DNA of 64,000 nt, from NCBI GenBank assembly GCA_001938485.1, contig MQRK01226294.1:15741-79740 (forward strand), in the 5' to 3' direction. Shown here in pieces: positions 26,701 through 41,700 of this stretch (its first letter is position 1; each line of letters opens with the position of its first letter). Position numbers and translations under genes: made by a program. Under the pieces are notes generated by a model, which saw nothing but the letters and a program-made list of their open reading frames with translations, was not told the origin of the DNA and did no database searches. This DNA is from Girardia tigrina (taxonomy: Eukaryota > Platyhelminthes > Tricladida > Dugesiidae).

Positions 26701-29700
26701 AATTAAAAAACATTATCAATATATTTCAATGCCATATTGATAAAATATATTATAGACATGTCTTGTATATTATCTTATATATTATAGAGATGTCTTCAAA
26801 TAAGGATGTCTTGTAAAATTATTTTTTATATGATTTCATAAATTTAGGATAATATTTTTTTATTTTTAAATTAAAATTAAACATTTCTATTTAACCAAAT
26901 AATTACCAATAATTGTTTCAAATGAATCTGTAGAATCAGATTTTTAGAGAAAATATGCTTCGAAAAAATTAATAATTTGTAACAAAGCACTACAGTACAT
27001 CAATTAACTCGGTAATTAAGCATTTCCAATTTTAAAATGCAATTAAATAAATCGATAAACTATTTCCATATCGTCGACAATGGAAATTAAACTTTTTAAT
27101 TAAATAAATTTAATTATTCTTTTTATATTTTAATAATTTTCATAATAATTTGATTGTCCATTTTATTTTTCAATACTATTTACAATTTTGATAAATGAAT
27201 TAAACGTATATTTGATGATTTTTTTAAAAAAAGTTTAATTTTCTTAAACTTGCAATTCAATTTGTTGTAAATCCATTAAGAATGTTAAATTCATTATGAA
27301 GCTGTACAAAAGATGACGCAATGAATCTTAAATCACGTTCAAACTACATAAAAGATCAGAAAACCTATTTGGGTCCCTGTTACAGTTGATTTTCAATAAA
27401 CATGAGTTTGATATTTAATTTTTGTTGGTTTTATAATTTTGTTTGATAGATTTCCTTTATTACAGTTAAACCTGTCTAATTCGTCCCACTTTACTTCGGC
27501 AACATACCTATTCCGACAGCTCCGAAAATCCCATTTTTCAATCACGGTATTTGTTTTAACTCTCTATTCCGGCATATTTTAAAATCCCCTGCCATACCTG
27601 AATAGACATGTTCTACTGTATATATTTTTTATTTGTATTAGAAATCTAAAATTTATAATGTACGGTTATAATATAGTAATAAATTCAAATTATATTTTAT
27701 GATTTTGTTGCAGATGAACATATAGCTATGTTATAAAAGGTGTCCGAAATGTCATAACTATACTGGTTAATTAAAAAGCAAAATCGTGTACCCCATGTAA
27801 CAAAAGAAGCTTCAATTCACTTTCTGAAACTGGGTGATATTTTAGAAATAAGTATTTTTTATATACATCAAATTATCAAGAGTTTGTGAAATATTTTGGT
27901 ACACAACAGATTCGAGATTCTCCATGTAAGTAGCGTTTATGCCACTTTGATTTTCACTAGAATCAAGATTCATAATTTAACACCAAAATTTTATTAATAG
28001 GAATAATTCACCTAATTAAAAAAATTTCTTGTTCATTCAATTATTTCGCCAAAATTAATCTTTTAAATTTTTCTTCCGATTCAATTTGCAAAATTTAGTA
28101 ACTTTTAAAACTTTAAATTAATAAAATTAACTTTTCAATTATAACTAAAAATTTTTATAAAATTGTATCCCAAAACTAATTAATATAAATTTACCATAAG
28201 CCTTTTATTTACAAAATTATTTCTTAAAATATTATAAAGTTTAATACATTTATAATTTATTTTAAAATTCAAAAATGTGTAAATTATGATACATGAACTT
28301 GCTTTTTAGAATATATTTCACATAATGTACGACTTCAGGATAAAAATAATTATTTCTTCAGAAACAAAGATTTTAATGAGATGCAAATTTTACTAAAAAG
28401 ATTACTACGTTTGTAAATTACAAATTATTATAATTAACAAAACTTTAAAGAACATAAAATTATCAAAGGTTTTATATAATCGTTAAAAATAAATATCTTG
28501 CAATTTCATTTTCATAAAGCAAAATACTATCCTGAGGTATAAAATATGAAAACTGTTGACCAAAAAAAGAGCAAATTTTCAATTTAAGGGACCATTAATT
28601 TAATTTAATTTAAAAAAGTCATAAATTCCAATTATTATTTGAAATTGAAAAACACAAATTATATTTATTACTAAAACTATTAAAATAATTTTCTATTTTA
28701 ATATCTATTTGTGTATTTATGAAAAAATTTAATTTCAACCACTCATAAATAAAGAACCAAGTTTGTCAGATATTTGTAGTACGAAATCAGATATAATACT
28801 AATTTTATTTGTAGCTATAAGAATTAAGTTTGTTAATGATTCTTGAAAAAAAGATGAATTAACCAAACTTTTAAATTAGAAGTTTAATAGAGACAATCCT
28901 GATATATTTGAAATGAAAATGAGCTTTTCAAATTAATTTGGCTGATTTTACTACACACATATCATTCAATAACAAATAGTTTTTGCTTTGCATTTTAACA
29001 TTAAAGGAAAAATAAATAACGATAAAATTAAAAATTATTTTTTCTATTAATATAAAAATAATACAGCAATTATGAAAGTTTTTTGAAAATATGGCCTTTA
29101 AGAAATAACTATACAAACGACTTTTATTCGAGAGTCGTTTTTAAACCGAAATAAATTGCTTTAAAAAAGATTAAGTTGATCCAATTTTATAAATAAATTA
29201 ATTTGGATTAGATATCTATTTGTTCAAAATAAAAATGGACAAACATAATTTATAATAAATATGACTTGAAAGCTATAAACAAAAAATGTTTGGTTTCTCA
29301 ACAAACTTAAGAACTATAAAAAAACTAAAAAGAATATTTATTTATAATGTATAACGAAATTACGATCATCTTTTATATAATAAAAAATATGAATGGAATA
29401 AAAGTCTTATCCGATTCAAAATAATATTTATTTATCCAACAAGCACAATACATTAATTAACAAATACAGACAAAATATGCCACTATCTGAAATCTTTCAA
29501 TGTTTTATTAAATACTTTGTTCAAATGTTTTATTTTTATATTTGATTTAAATAAGTAAATATCAGTTTACAATCAGTTAAACATGAGACCATTATTTTGT
29601 TCTAAATTATAGGATTATAAATTATAGGCAACTTCAAAAAAACAGGTTTTTGTATACAAACATTATATGAGTACATCAGCAATTGAGAAGACTAATTCCA

Positions 29701-32700
29701 TACTTGGAAAAATACTAAGTACTTAAGGAATTACACGCGAACAATCGGAAAATTTATTTCTGGTGTTTTGCTGTTTAGGATGAAGACAAAAGTTTGTGAC
29801 CATTGCAAAGGTGACGAAGAAAAGCAAATCAAAGACGTTTTGTCGAATAGTCAGTTTCTCATATGACAGTACTCCACCACTTACATAAAATTGGATTTTT
29901 TTTGTGAGTTGATGTATGTCACATCTTTTGTCTGATAAAACAAAGCAAACATGGAAATAATTTGTGGCGAATTATTGGTGTGCACCAACGGTACAACTTT
30001 ACGGTCGTTTATGTGTGATTATATTTCGGGAATATCAATAGATTTTATCCCAATATATAGTGATAAGGTGCTGGTGATCTAGCAAATAACATAAATGTTT
30101 TCATTATTAACACTTTTTTTAAACGAGAAAGAATTTTTTCTGTGCATTGTATTTCCTCAGAAAAAAACATGAACTGAAAAATGTACAGAAACCAGTTTGG
30201 CAAAATCGTCGAATCAACTCAACAAAAGTAGAGCAGACTACACGGGAGAAGATTTGAAAAGTTTCATTTCCTTCAGGATAAGGCTTCACGCATTTCGGAG
30301 ATTTAAGTAAATCAAAGCTTATTGAGATCATTTTAACTATAATAAACAATCATCCTATTCTAAAGACTTCTCCTCAGACTATCATCTATTTTCTCATTTA
30401 AAGATTCACACCAAGGAAAACATATCAGTCGGCTAAAGAAATTAATATTGATTTAGAAAATTAAATAAATTCTTTGCGGACGGTATAAAACAACTTCCAA
30501 AACGCTGTGAAAATGTGTTAATAAAGTTGGCGTTATTTTCAGTATTTCAGGGACAATGATGAATTATATACTGTTTATGTAGGTTAATTTATACGTTACC
30601 ACTGTGGGATAAATTAAATTACATAGGTAATATCTGGTATTAAGAACATTAATTGAGTTTTCATTACATGTATTTGCATCACAATTCGAATTGCCACTAG
30701 AACAATTCTCCGTAAAACTTGAGTAGCTCGTCATCGTTCTTGATTGATAATTTTTAATTAATATTCATTAACGTCTTATTATTCGAACAAATTTAAATTA
30801 CAATTTATTATTACAAAAATAATTTATACTTTAAATTAAAAATAAATTTTATTTATTTTAAGAAAGTTATTATTAAAATATTATTTATGAAATATTAATT
30901 GAATTTTAAAATTGGTTATTTAAATTTTAATAATTGATTAAATAATCCAACGTTTTAAAATATTTAAAATATCAATCTTTCATAATATTTCGTTATCCTC
31001 TCGGCATTGATTTTCTCAGAAAAGACATGACAGAGCAACAGCTCCGTGAGAGAGTTCGCAACTTTTGGCAGCTGAACTTTTTAAAAGGAAAAGCCTTCAC
31101 TGTAAACCACTTTGTGAATGAAGGTTGTGCACGGTCTACCATCTATACGCTTCTCTTAAACCTCTCCAAGAGTTCAAATGTGCACAGGAAGCCAGGAAGT
31201 GGAGGCCACAATAAAAAGTTAACAAATCAACAGCGCGCAAGTATTCGGAGATGGATTCAAACAACGCGTGGTGTATTTTACAGACGTGAAGCCAGCAAGT
31301 ATGGTGTCTGTACCACGACGATGAGGAATATTATCAAGGAAGGCGGTCTAAAATGCCGAAAGAGAAAGAAGGCTCCTCAGTACACAGAGGAGCAAGTAAA
31401 GCGAGTGAAGCTGAGATCAGGGAAATTACTCCGATGTTTGAGTCATAAAAAAATCATCATGGACGATGAGAGCTACTTCAAGTTGAAATGTGATTATCTA
31501 CCAGGAAATGATCACTACTTTACTTCGAGTCCTCAATCTGCTCCTGAACACGTCAAATATAGAACAGAAAGAAAGTTCCCTGTTCAGCTGATGGTTTGGC
31601 TTTGTTTCTCCGCAGACCACATCAGTGATTCTATTTTTTTGCAGCGGCCAAACAGTGTACATGACGATTTCTATCAAGAGCAGTGCATCAGACAAGGTCT
31701 GATGAAGTTTATCAAGAAATATCATCGAGATGACGAAATTCTCTTCTGGTCTGACCTGGCTTCTGCACATTATGCCAACAGCACTCTCAAATTTCTCCAT
31801 CATCTCAACATCCCCTTTGTTAACAAGGAGTGTAATCCTCCCAACGTCCTACACTGCCGCCCAATTGAGAACTTTTGGGGCACTCTAAAGGCGAAAGTGT
31901 ATGAGAGAGGCTGGGAGGCTCAAACAATCCCTCAACTACAGCAACGGAGTAAGAAAATGTTGAAAACAATGGATCAGTCCACGTTGCGGAAGGACTTCAA
32001 AAGGATTAAGAAACGCCTTCGTGCTGTGTATAGAGACAGACCACTTTCAATTATTCTGTAAACATTTTTTGTTCGTTACATCTTGCCCTTCAACATGTAA
32101 AGTAAAAAAATAAAATTAAGTAAATTAAAAGTAAAGTTTATTAAAAAAAAGTAAATTAAAAAAAATTAACAATCTTTAAAACTAATAACTATATCAAACT
32201 GAAAACAACAATAATATAAATGATATTAAAATTTTGTTAATTCAATTCAATCTTAATGAATTAATAAATCATTTTTCTATTCCAAACAAATTTTGTGATA
32301 TCAATTTAAAGACTAATAAATATAAATTGCATAGAAATTTTAAAATAAGTAGTAAACTGGATTGAATAAAATGTAAAATATAGAAATTTTCAGATTAAAA
32401 TACTAATTGAAATTAAACATTATGGAAATAAGCAAATCAGATAGACAATTTTATCCATAAACATTAAAAATGCTATAAATAATTAATCACTTTTAATTTA
32501 AATGTTGAAAAATAAACAGTACGAAAAGATTGACTTTTTATGGGAAGTGTATTTCCAACAGCAGCCCAGTTCTCATTTACGCATTATATAGAACAAGCAA
32601 TCGAGAATGCATTTGCTTCATTCTATTCGCATGTTTTCCATTTATACAATCACCGATTTATTTCGATATTGATAATTAACAATAGAAATAATTGTTGAGA

Positions 32701-35700
32701 ATTTCTTCAGAAACGGTAACTTAAATTTATATTTAAATGTACAATTTGTTATACATAAATGACGACGACAGATTGATTTTAGAATGTTGAATGGTTATTC
32801 TCCCATCCAGTTGAAAGTTATGTTATTAAATTTGTATTAACTGATTATTTGAACCGTTATAAAATTTAAATAGATAATATTTTAAAATATTTCTATAATG
32901 AAAATTAATAAATATTGTTAATGAAGTTAAAATGACAATTAAATTTTGAATTTAAATAATCACAATAATCTTTGAGGAGCGGATTATTATTATGACGAGT
33001 TAATTTATTTTTTTATTATTATTTTTTAAAATTTGAAATTTTTAAAAAGTTAAATACTTACAAAAAGTTTTAAAATTAAAAAGTTTTAAGCATTAAAAAA
33101 GAAAACCAACAAAAATTAAATACTTATATAAAAAAATGTTTGCATTCATAACAATTTTCTAAAAGTATTTTTTAAAAGTATTTATAAATATTGGAACAAA
33201 GGGACTTATTTATCATCAAATTAAGAGACGTTTATTTACAAAAGATGCTGTTGAGTGAACAAAATAATGCTTTAGAAAGACAGAATCAGTATATCAAAAA
33301 CCTATTATTCTTGTTATTGGCAATACACTTTGTCATAGTTCAATTAAGTGTATTTTGGCAGAAGGATTTTAAGTGAATAAAATTCTTAGATTAGCTTCAT
33401 ATATTCCAATGATGAACCCCATTGATTCAGCTTTGTCAAGTTTAAAGGCAAAAGTGACAATTGTCAATTACTTAATTTCCTCCACAGTATCAATACAGTA
33501 TCAATAAGAGGGCTCTTGAAGCTTATGAAGAACTAGTTGCATTGTGATCTATTGACATTCTGGTGTGTTGTTCACAGAAGGGACCTAGCTTTTGAAAGCA
33601 TTGAAGGAGGCGTTTCGTAGATGCGTATCTGAATTACACATGTTAAGTCTCCAGCTACCTTTTTCAGGACGTCTAAAAAGACAACGAAACTCCTGCATCA
33701 ATTTCAACCGAGGGTGAAATATTCTCTGCTCATTACAAAGTTCGATTTGCGGAGCACATAGTCAACCTTTAACGACTATTCTTTAAAATCTTTACAGTTG
33801 CAAGGGAGTTTTCAAGTTTGTAGAAGTGGAAGGTGAATCAAAAACAGGGAGAGCAACAGCACGAGGATATTTGAAGACACGGGAATATGAATGACATCAA
33901 GTTCGGCTTACCGGTCGCATAGTTGGTGCTTTGAAAATATTTCATGATTTGCAAAAGCAGCTACAGTATGATGAACTGAGTCTACTAGATGTAATAATCA
34001 ATAGAGATTCGGTACTTCGTAACATTTGTTGAAGTGTTGTGTAATATAACTCGTGTTGGACTGTTGGTAAAATGTTAAGGGTCAGGTCACTTGTGTATTT
34101 TCTTCTTTCAAATCTGAGAACACTTGATAAACAAACTGTTTGGAATAGGAAAAACCATTATAAAAAATAAGGAAAAACAACAATTTCCATCCGAAAAAAA
34201 CTTAATCTGTTTCGACACATGACCATTCAAGATTACTTGTGCCCTACAGTGAAAATTTCTTTAAAAATGCCATGATCCTGCAAGATGAAAATGAATAAGG
34301 TTTACGTAAGATTGAGTATCGATTATATAAATTGGAAAGCATTGTACAAATTCACTAACTGAAATTTATTCATATGTATGTAACAAATATATTGCCAAGA
34401 TTCAAGGATTGTTGCCAGGTGTTTTAAACCTTTACCATGTTCACTATTATTTTAAAATAAAGATATTGAAATTGTTGAAATTAAATTTTAATATTTTAAA
34501 AATTTTAAATATAATAATAAGAAATTTTAAAAGTTAAATTTCTGAAATGCTTTTGATAAATAGTGAAATGATTTTGACTGTTTCCGAAATATTTCTGGCT
34601 GTTGATGAAATGAAAATAATTGTACAGAAATGTTTCTGGCTATTTCCGAACTGAACGTCTTTTTTAATGATTGACTATTGCTGAAATGTTTGTAGTTATT
34701 TCCACGGAGACAACTCTTATTTATGTAATAATAAATGTGTAAAAAATAATTGTGTCAGTGTTTTTAACACATATTATCAGGGTTTTTAAATTTACGAATG
34801 TTTTCTCAATTTTATATTATTATTCTAAAGGTATATTTTTTATTAAATTTGTGGTTAGCTTAAAAAATGGAGCATGTGTAGAATGAAAACACGAATTTTT
34901 CAAGTGCAGAAAAAGCAAACCCAATTTTTAAAAGTTAAAAAAACAATAAAAAATAAAATAATAATATAATATCAGAATAATACAAAAAATTCATCACAAT
35001 TTATTGTTACTAATTTCTATAGATCAACTGTCATCATCAGACTAAACTAACAACGATATTTTCGCAGATATATACCAAAGCAATGTTTATGTAGTTATTA
35101 TGTGATTTCTAAATCACAAAAATACTTTCAAAAAAATCTGAGAAGATGATGTTTTTACAATGATTTTAAGATCAAATGATTTGATCATCAGAGCTTCGCA
35201 CATCACTTCCCAGTAATAATGAAATTGTGAACACAAAGTAAAGTTGATTAAAGTAATTTTAAAATTTTAATTCACAAAAAAAAGGAAAATAAAAAAGATG
35301 ATTTTAAATCATACTTACTGAGGAAGTCTTCTATAGCTTGTTCATTCTCATGCTGAAAAAGATTATTTTATCAATTTTGTGCTATATTTGTTCATGCATT
35401 TGTTATGGATTTAACTAACCTATAATTTTTCTAAAACTTGTCATAAACCATTTCTGTGATTGGCTAAATTTTGGGGCAAAGAAGACTTTTTAATCTTAAA
35501 AAACAATATACAAAAAACACAGTTGAATATGCCGAGAATTGATTTTGAGATTGCATGAAATTTTCATAATGCCTCGTTCAGTACGATCAATCAAAACTGA
35601 CCAAATTAAAATAAGAATGTTTGTATTAGATGAAAACGAATTATGATAACAAAAAGTGAGGAAATTAATGAAATTTCACACTATCAAATTTAGAGAATAT

Positions 35701-38700
35701 AAATGGATATTTAAGAACTTGGATTGACAAACTCTTTTATTCGGAAAGCAGATTATAACTTTTTTTCTCAATTTTTGTACAAGTGTAAATAAAGTATTTT
35801 TTTTATGAAAGATGAATATAATATCTAGACTCTAGATTCTAGATTTTTGGAAAAGTGGAAACAGTTAAGCAGTCTGTGGTGAAAAACATCAATAGGAAAA
35901 ACGAATGAAACAGCTATAAAAATAGTTTTTCAACATCCTCTGAATGACATACAGTTACTTCCAGTTATTAAAAAGTCGCTAATAAAAACTATCGTTTATT
36001 ACAAGTATTTACTCTGGCAATAGCATTTGAAAGGTTGGCTACAGAGGAAAAAAGTTTGTTATTACAAACCCGGTTAATGCAAACTATAGGTTATTACAAA
36101 TCGTCACGTGTATAGATTCGTTTAGATACAGTTACTTCTGATTATTACAAACTCACTGTTTCCAATAGATTTTTGATTGGAAATCAATATTGATGTAATC
36201 GTTTTGTAATCAAAAGTCTGGACCATGTGAATAAAATGATCCGAAATTTGCACAAGTAAATAAAATTATTCTTTAAATTACAGAAATAAAAAAATATTTA
36301 AATCATTTCTTTTTAACTTGCGTATAATGACGAGTGGACACAAAGGACCTGACTTGATAAATGACGAAAAGCTGAGGATTGTTCACGAGAATAATGAAAA
36401 TGACAAACGAAAAGCGCTGTGAAATAGCGGCCGAGTATAACATAATGCCATCAAGCCTATCTTGCATCATCAAAAGAAGAGAAAGCATTGAAAGTCGAGC
36501 ATATTCTGTAACTGCAACATCAACAGCTACGCGCCATTGACCAACCAACAAATTTCCAGAAATCGATGCAATATTGGTTGAGTGGTTCATAGCCTATAGT
36601 AATTCTGCAACAGATGTTAGCGATGAGCTCTTGCAATCTAAAGCATGAACATTCATCAGCTCTATGAAAGTGGATGGCGAAATCTATGTCATGGGTGCAA
36701 CGTTGGAAGGCGCGTCATGATATCATTACGAAGAAGACTTGCGGAAAAGCGTATTTGTCACCGAAAATGCCGTTTTTACCAAGTACAAGTTGACTCTGTC
36801 CAACATACTACAGCGCTTTTCTCCCAAAAAAATCTTCAACAGCGATAAAAGTGGTCTCTTCTGGAAACTCAGTCCTGCAAATACAATCGCTTTCAAATCG
36901 GAAAAATGCCTTGGAGTTAAATGTGCCAAGGATCGTGTAACCGTAGTTCAGGAGTGGGCACACTTTAAACGTTGTACGATCAACTAAAATTTTAATTACT
37001 TAACTGCGATCGACTAAAATTTTTAATATTTAACTGCGATCGACTGTTTCAGAAATGAGAAAACATAACACAGTATGTTTATTAATTTTATTATAGTGTA
37101 AATGTAATAAATGCTGTGTAAATGTCTTCTTCTCGCGTCGAACCTTTCATCGGAAGAATTTGTAAAAATTCCTCTTTTTCGAAATATTTGAGAATATCAT
37201 TCTTATAGACATAATTAATTGTGCAGCATCAATGTCATCAGTTGATTCATCAAACTGTAATGAAAAGAAACTGCAGTTTTGTATGTGATCTTCAAATTTT
37301 TCAGTTACATTACCACTCATATCTTCATTACGTCGAGTTACAGTTCGGCAAGAAAGTTGCAAATCTTTAATTGCATCAAGAATTTTGTTTTTATTTTTAA
37401 AGTTGTTAAATATTTTTTCACTGCTCTCAAGGAAAGCTTCCATCACGAAAACTTCACCATCACGATAATACTTTTATGTTTTCCCAAAACATAGGAGATC
37501 ACATAGAATTCTTCAGTGGCTAACTTAGATTGTCTCGAAGACTTTTGAAGGATAATATGTTGTACGGTTAATTTTAATACATGAATAAACACCAAATTTT
37601 TGAATATTCAAAAAAAATTCAATATCATTCTAATTGCCATTAATTTAAACTTTAAATATATTTTAATTTGAAACGTTGAATTTTGAGTCTTAATTTAAAA
37701 TCCTAATGAAAATTTGTGTATTTCCATGTTATTTTCACGATTATTTTTACTCAGATAAATCTATTGTTAAATATTTAAAATTTATCTGCAAAAATGTCTG
37801 CGATCTACTATCAATCAGCTCACGGTCGACCGTTTGCCCATCCATGCCGTAATTGTTGTCGCTAGAATGCCATGGGAGAAATTACCGCTGTTGATTATTG
37901 AAAAATCAGACTGTACAAGAGCCTCCCGAAACCAAAACGTGCCATTGGATTAAACAAGTAGCCGAAAAGCCTTGATGACTGGGACAATCTTTGAAGTGAA
38001 CATTTGCAAAAAAGAGACAAGCTAATGATCTCTGCTGGAAGTCAGACAGAATTGATTGTTGACAACTGCATTTCTTATTTTCTTGTAATAGAACTGGTGG
38101 TTGTCACCCTCATCTTCCTTCTTCCTAACATGACATCGAAGATTGAGCCAATAGATAGTGATTTTATATGGAGTCTAAATGCGACTTATCAAAAAAGTCT
38201 GATGACACAAATTCTAATCTCGCATGACGCGAAGGTGTACTTTAAGGCTAACATTCTGACATCTCTGATGTGGTTGGATAATGCATGGAAAAGCGTCAAG
38301 ACAGAAACAATCGTCAACTGCTTTAAGGTGGCCGGTGTTGTACAAGAGTCATCAGATAGTTCAGTACAACAGGCATTAGAAAAGAAATTCCTACTGAACT
38401 TGACGGTATCTTTGATTGACTGAGAGTGACATTTTCTCTGCCAGAAACAATGACAATGGACACCCTTAACGCCATTAACACTGACCTCATTACTCCTCAA
38501 CCTTTTAAGGAAAGTGCCATCCTTGCATCACAGACAATTAAAACGTCACAATGACGAAGAATCAGCCGAAGAATATCTGCAAGAGAAAGAGCTTCAACCA
38601 CCATCTCCAGCAGAAGTTCCACAAATGATGCAACGAATTCGCCTGTTCTTGCTACAACTTTTGAGCTTTCAACAAGATTTTGTTGTTTCACAAAACACTG

Positions 38701-41700
38701 AAAATGTCATTGACAGACGTTGCTCTTAATTCTAAACGCCAGTTACTTTAGATAATTTTATTTTGAAAAAAAATATATTTGTGCAGAGATGGACTGACAG
38801 TAAATCCGTCGAAATCCAATGCATGTTGTAAAATACAAGTTGATATTATTTTATGTTTTCAAATGATATTGCTTTATTTTTTTAAGGAAATTTGCCATTA
38901 TTTATTCTGGTTTTTGCTTAATTTTAAAACTTTTGACTCGTTGAGTTACGACTCGTTGAGTTACGAATCTGAGTACTGTGGAGTGACTATCGGTTATTAC
39001 AAACTTTCGCCTTGGAAACAAAGAGTTTGTAATAACCAGAAGTAACTGTACAGATTATTATCAGAGGAAACACTGAACAGACATAATTAACATTTGCTTT
39101 GGAATATTAATTTTTTTATTTAACTTTTCTTATACATAAAAAGTTTCAGTAATTTTTTTTGGAAATCTGATATATCTAAATCTCTAACAAATCAATTAAT
39201 CACTACTAATAAAAATAAAAATTACTTTTACTACTTCTACAACCAAAATTTGACGTAATTTAATTAAAATAAGATCGACATTTTAAATGATGACAATGCA
39301 ATTGGAAAAGTAAAAATATACAAATAGTTATGAATAAAAAAATACAAAACTTTCTAAAATGTAACGATTTAATTTCTCATTTTATGCCCAATATACAATT
39401 TTCGTTTTATAAATAAAAAATGACTCATTATAATAACTAGAACTTATCCATTTATAATTTATCTGATTTCGCCCACGATATGAAATTAAATTTTCTTCAA
39501 AATAATTCATTAGGAAAGTCAAAATAGCCATCAAAAATTAATTTTTGAAACTATTAAAAGCAAAACTAAAATTATTACAATAATTATTAATATTTATAAA
39601 TTAATTTTAACGATTTAACCGATGTTGCGTTAAATATTTATTTTTTAAATAATTGTTTAATAACTTTTTCTTGAAAAAAGTTATTAAATTATACAAATTA
39701 ACTCTAAAATTTCGAAAATTAAATGTTAGGTAAATAAATTCTCTAATAATTTTCTTTAAAAAAATATTTTGATAACGGCGAAAAAAAATTAATAATCATT
39801 AATAATCACTAAATTTTGTTTCATTAGTAATAGTTGAATTAGTAAAAAGTTAAATTTAGTTTTATGAACATAAAAGTAAAATGTATTCGTAATAAAAACA
39901 TCTTTCTATCTTAAAATAAATAATATTTCATTTTCATATTAATATCTATAATTTAGACTTTATAAACTTGATTAAATTTGTTGGGAATCAATATTCAAAT
40001 TACAAAGATTTCATCAAATTATTTAATATATTTCTGAAGTTTAAAGAAACAATTTTCATTTTGATAAACTAAAACTTTCATTTTATATATCTTCTAAAAT
40101 AATTTTATATGAGAAATAACTGATCCGATTAATCATAAGCGGTGTTAGTTACGTCAATATTATCAGTCATGAATATTACAAAATAAATAATTTTTATTGC
40201 AAACAAATTTTCATCTTTCTTTTAAAATTCAATTCGCCGATATTATTTGTTAAATAATCCTTTAATTTTTTAAATCCTGATTATGTTTTTAAATAACTGA
40301 AAATTAAAAGTAATATATTTAATTCGATTTTTAATTTAACCTTATTTATTCTAAAATAAAATTTACTTTTAAAATTAAAAATACTTAATCATAAAACATA
40401 AAAATCTTTTAATTTCAAATCAATTAAAATATTAAAAAATATTATTTTCAAAAATTATATACTTTTTAGATAATAATTTATTTCAGTTATATTAGGAAAC
40501 ATATTTTCATAATTTAATACAAAATATTATCGTAAAAATTTTTTAATTATGATTTTAATTTTATGTTTTTTAAATTTTAAAATTTAATTTTTTAACTAAA
40601 TTTAACAAACAATTCATATCCCCATTTTTAAAGATTTTTTTCACTTTTTCCTCACTTTGATTCAAGATTTCGTTGCTAAGTTTGTATCTTTGGTATATAT
40701 CTTATTATCACTTTGTACTTTCATTCATATTTGTCTTTTTCCTTTACTCCAGTTTTTACCTCGACCAGCACTTCATCTTCAATTTTGAACTTTTTCTAAC
40801 AGGAAGCTCTTCCTTTTCATGATTCGTCTTTATATCTCTACCATACCATCTTTCTCTGAATAGTCTTAGACCAAATATAACTTCCACCAAACTCTTATCC
40901 ATTGTCTTCGGAAATATTACATTTAGTGTAAATTATAGTAGCAGGTCTTCCCAATCTGTCCTTTTTTTCTCGCAGCGACACATATAAATATTCTCTGATT
41001 GTCCTAAATTGTCTCTCTCCTATTCCATTCGAGTTAAGAGAGTATGGGCTTGAGTAATATATTTTTATGTTCATTAATGTTTCAATATCTTTAAATATCT
41101 AAGACTCAAATGTCATATTACAATCTACATGTATTTCCTTCGGTGCTACAAATTTCAAGATCCATTTTTTTAATTATAGTATTTTCTTATAGTTACTTTA
41201 TCCTGCTTGTTAATAGCCGTCAATGATATGCACCTGCTAAACTGATAAATAATGGTAACAACATATTTTTTCTTTCTCCACGTCTCCTTTAGAGATCCGT
41301 ATACGTCTGTTTGATTTCAAAAAAGGGTGGGGGCGATCAGACCGGCGACAACGGCTGTTCACTGAACATTGACGGATGCAAGGCATGGAATCTAGATTGA
41401 TGAGTTGATGAATAATCTCCTCGAGCTGAAATCATCGGACATACAGAAACACTCTCTCTCAAAACGTGCAGAAAGGCCTTCTGGGAAAAATATTTCTGGT
41501 TTTGGAAATTTGTCTTGAAAGCAGCGTACTATTAATCGGTCACCCAATGAAAATATTGTCCCTTATTCTGATGGGTCTTTTGATTTATCAGGTTTCGCCG
41601 ATCCTTTCAGACGGACTTCTGGGCTTGTGAAAATATTCCCAACAAAAATGAATATCATAAATGTCAGAGCTTAAATGCATTTGAGGATTTCACTAAGACA

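Noticed and set aside
31498-31803. 101-codon minus-strand ORF
   Set aside because: Shadow of the DD37E transposase.
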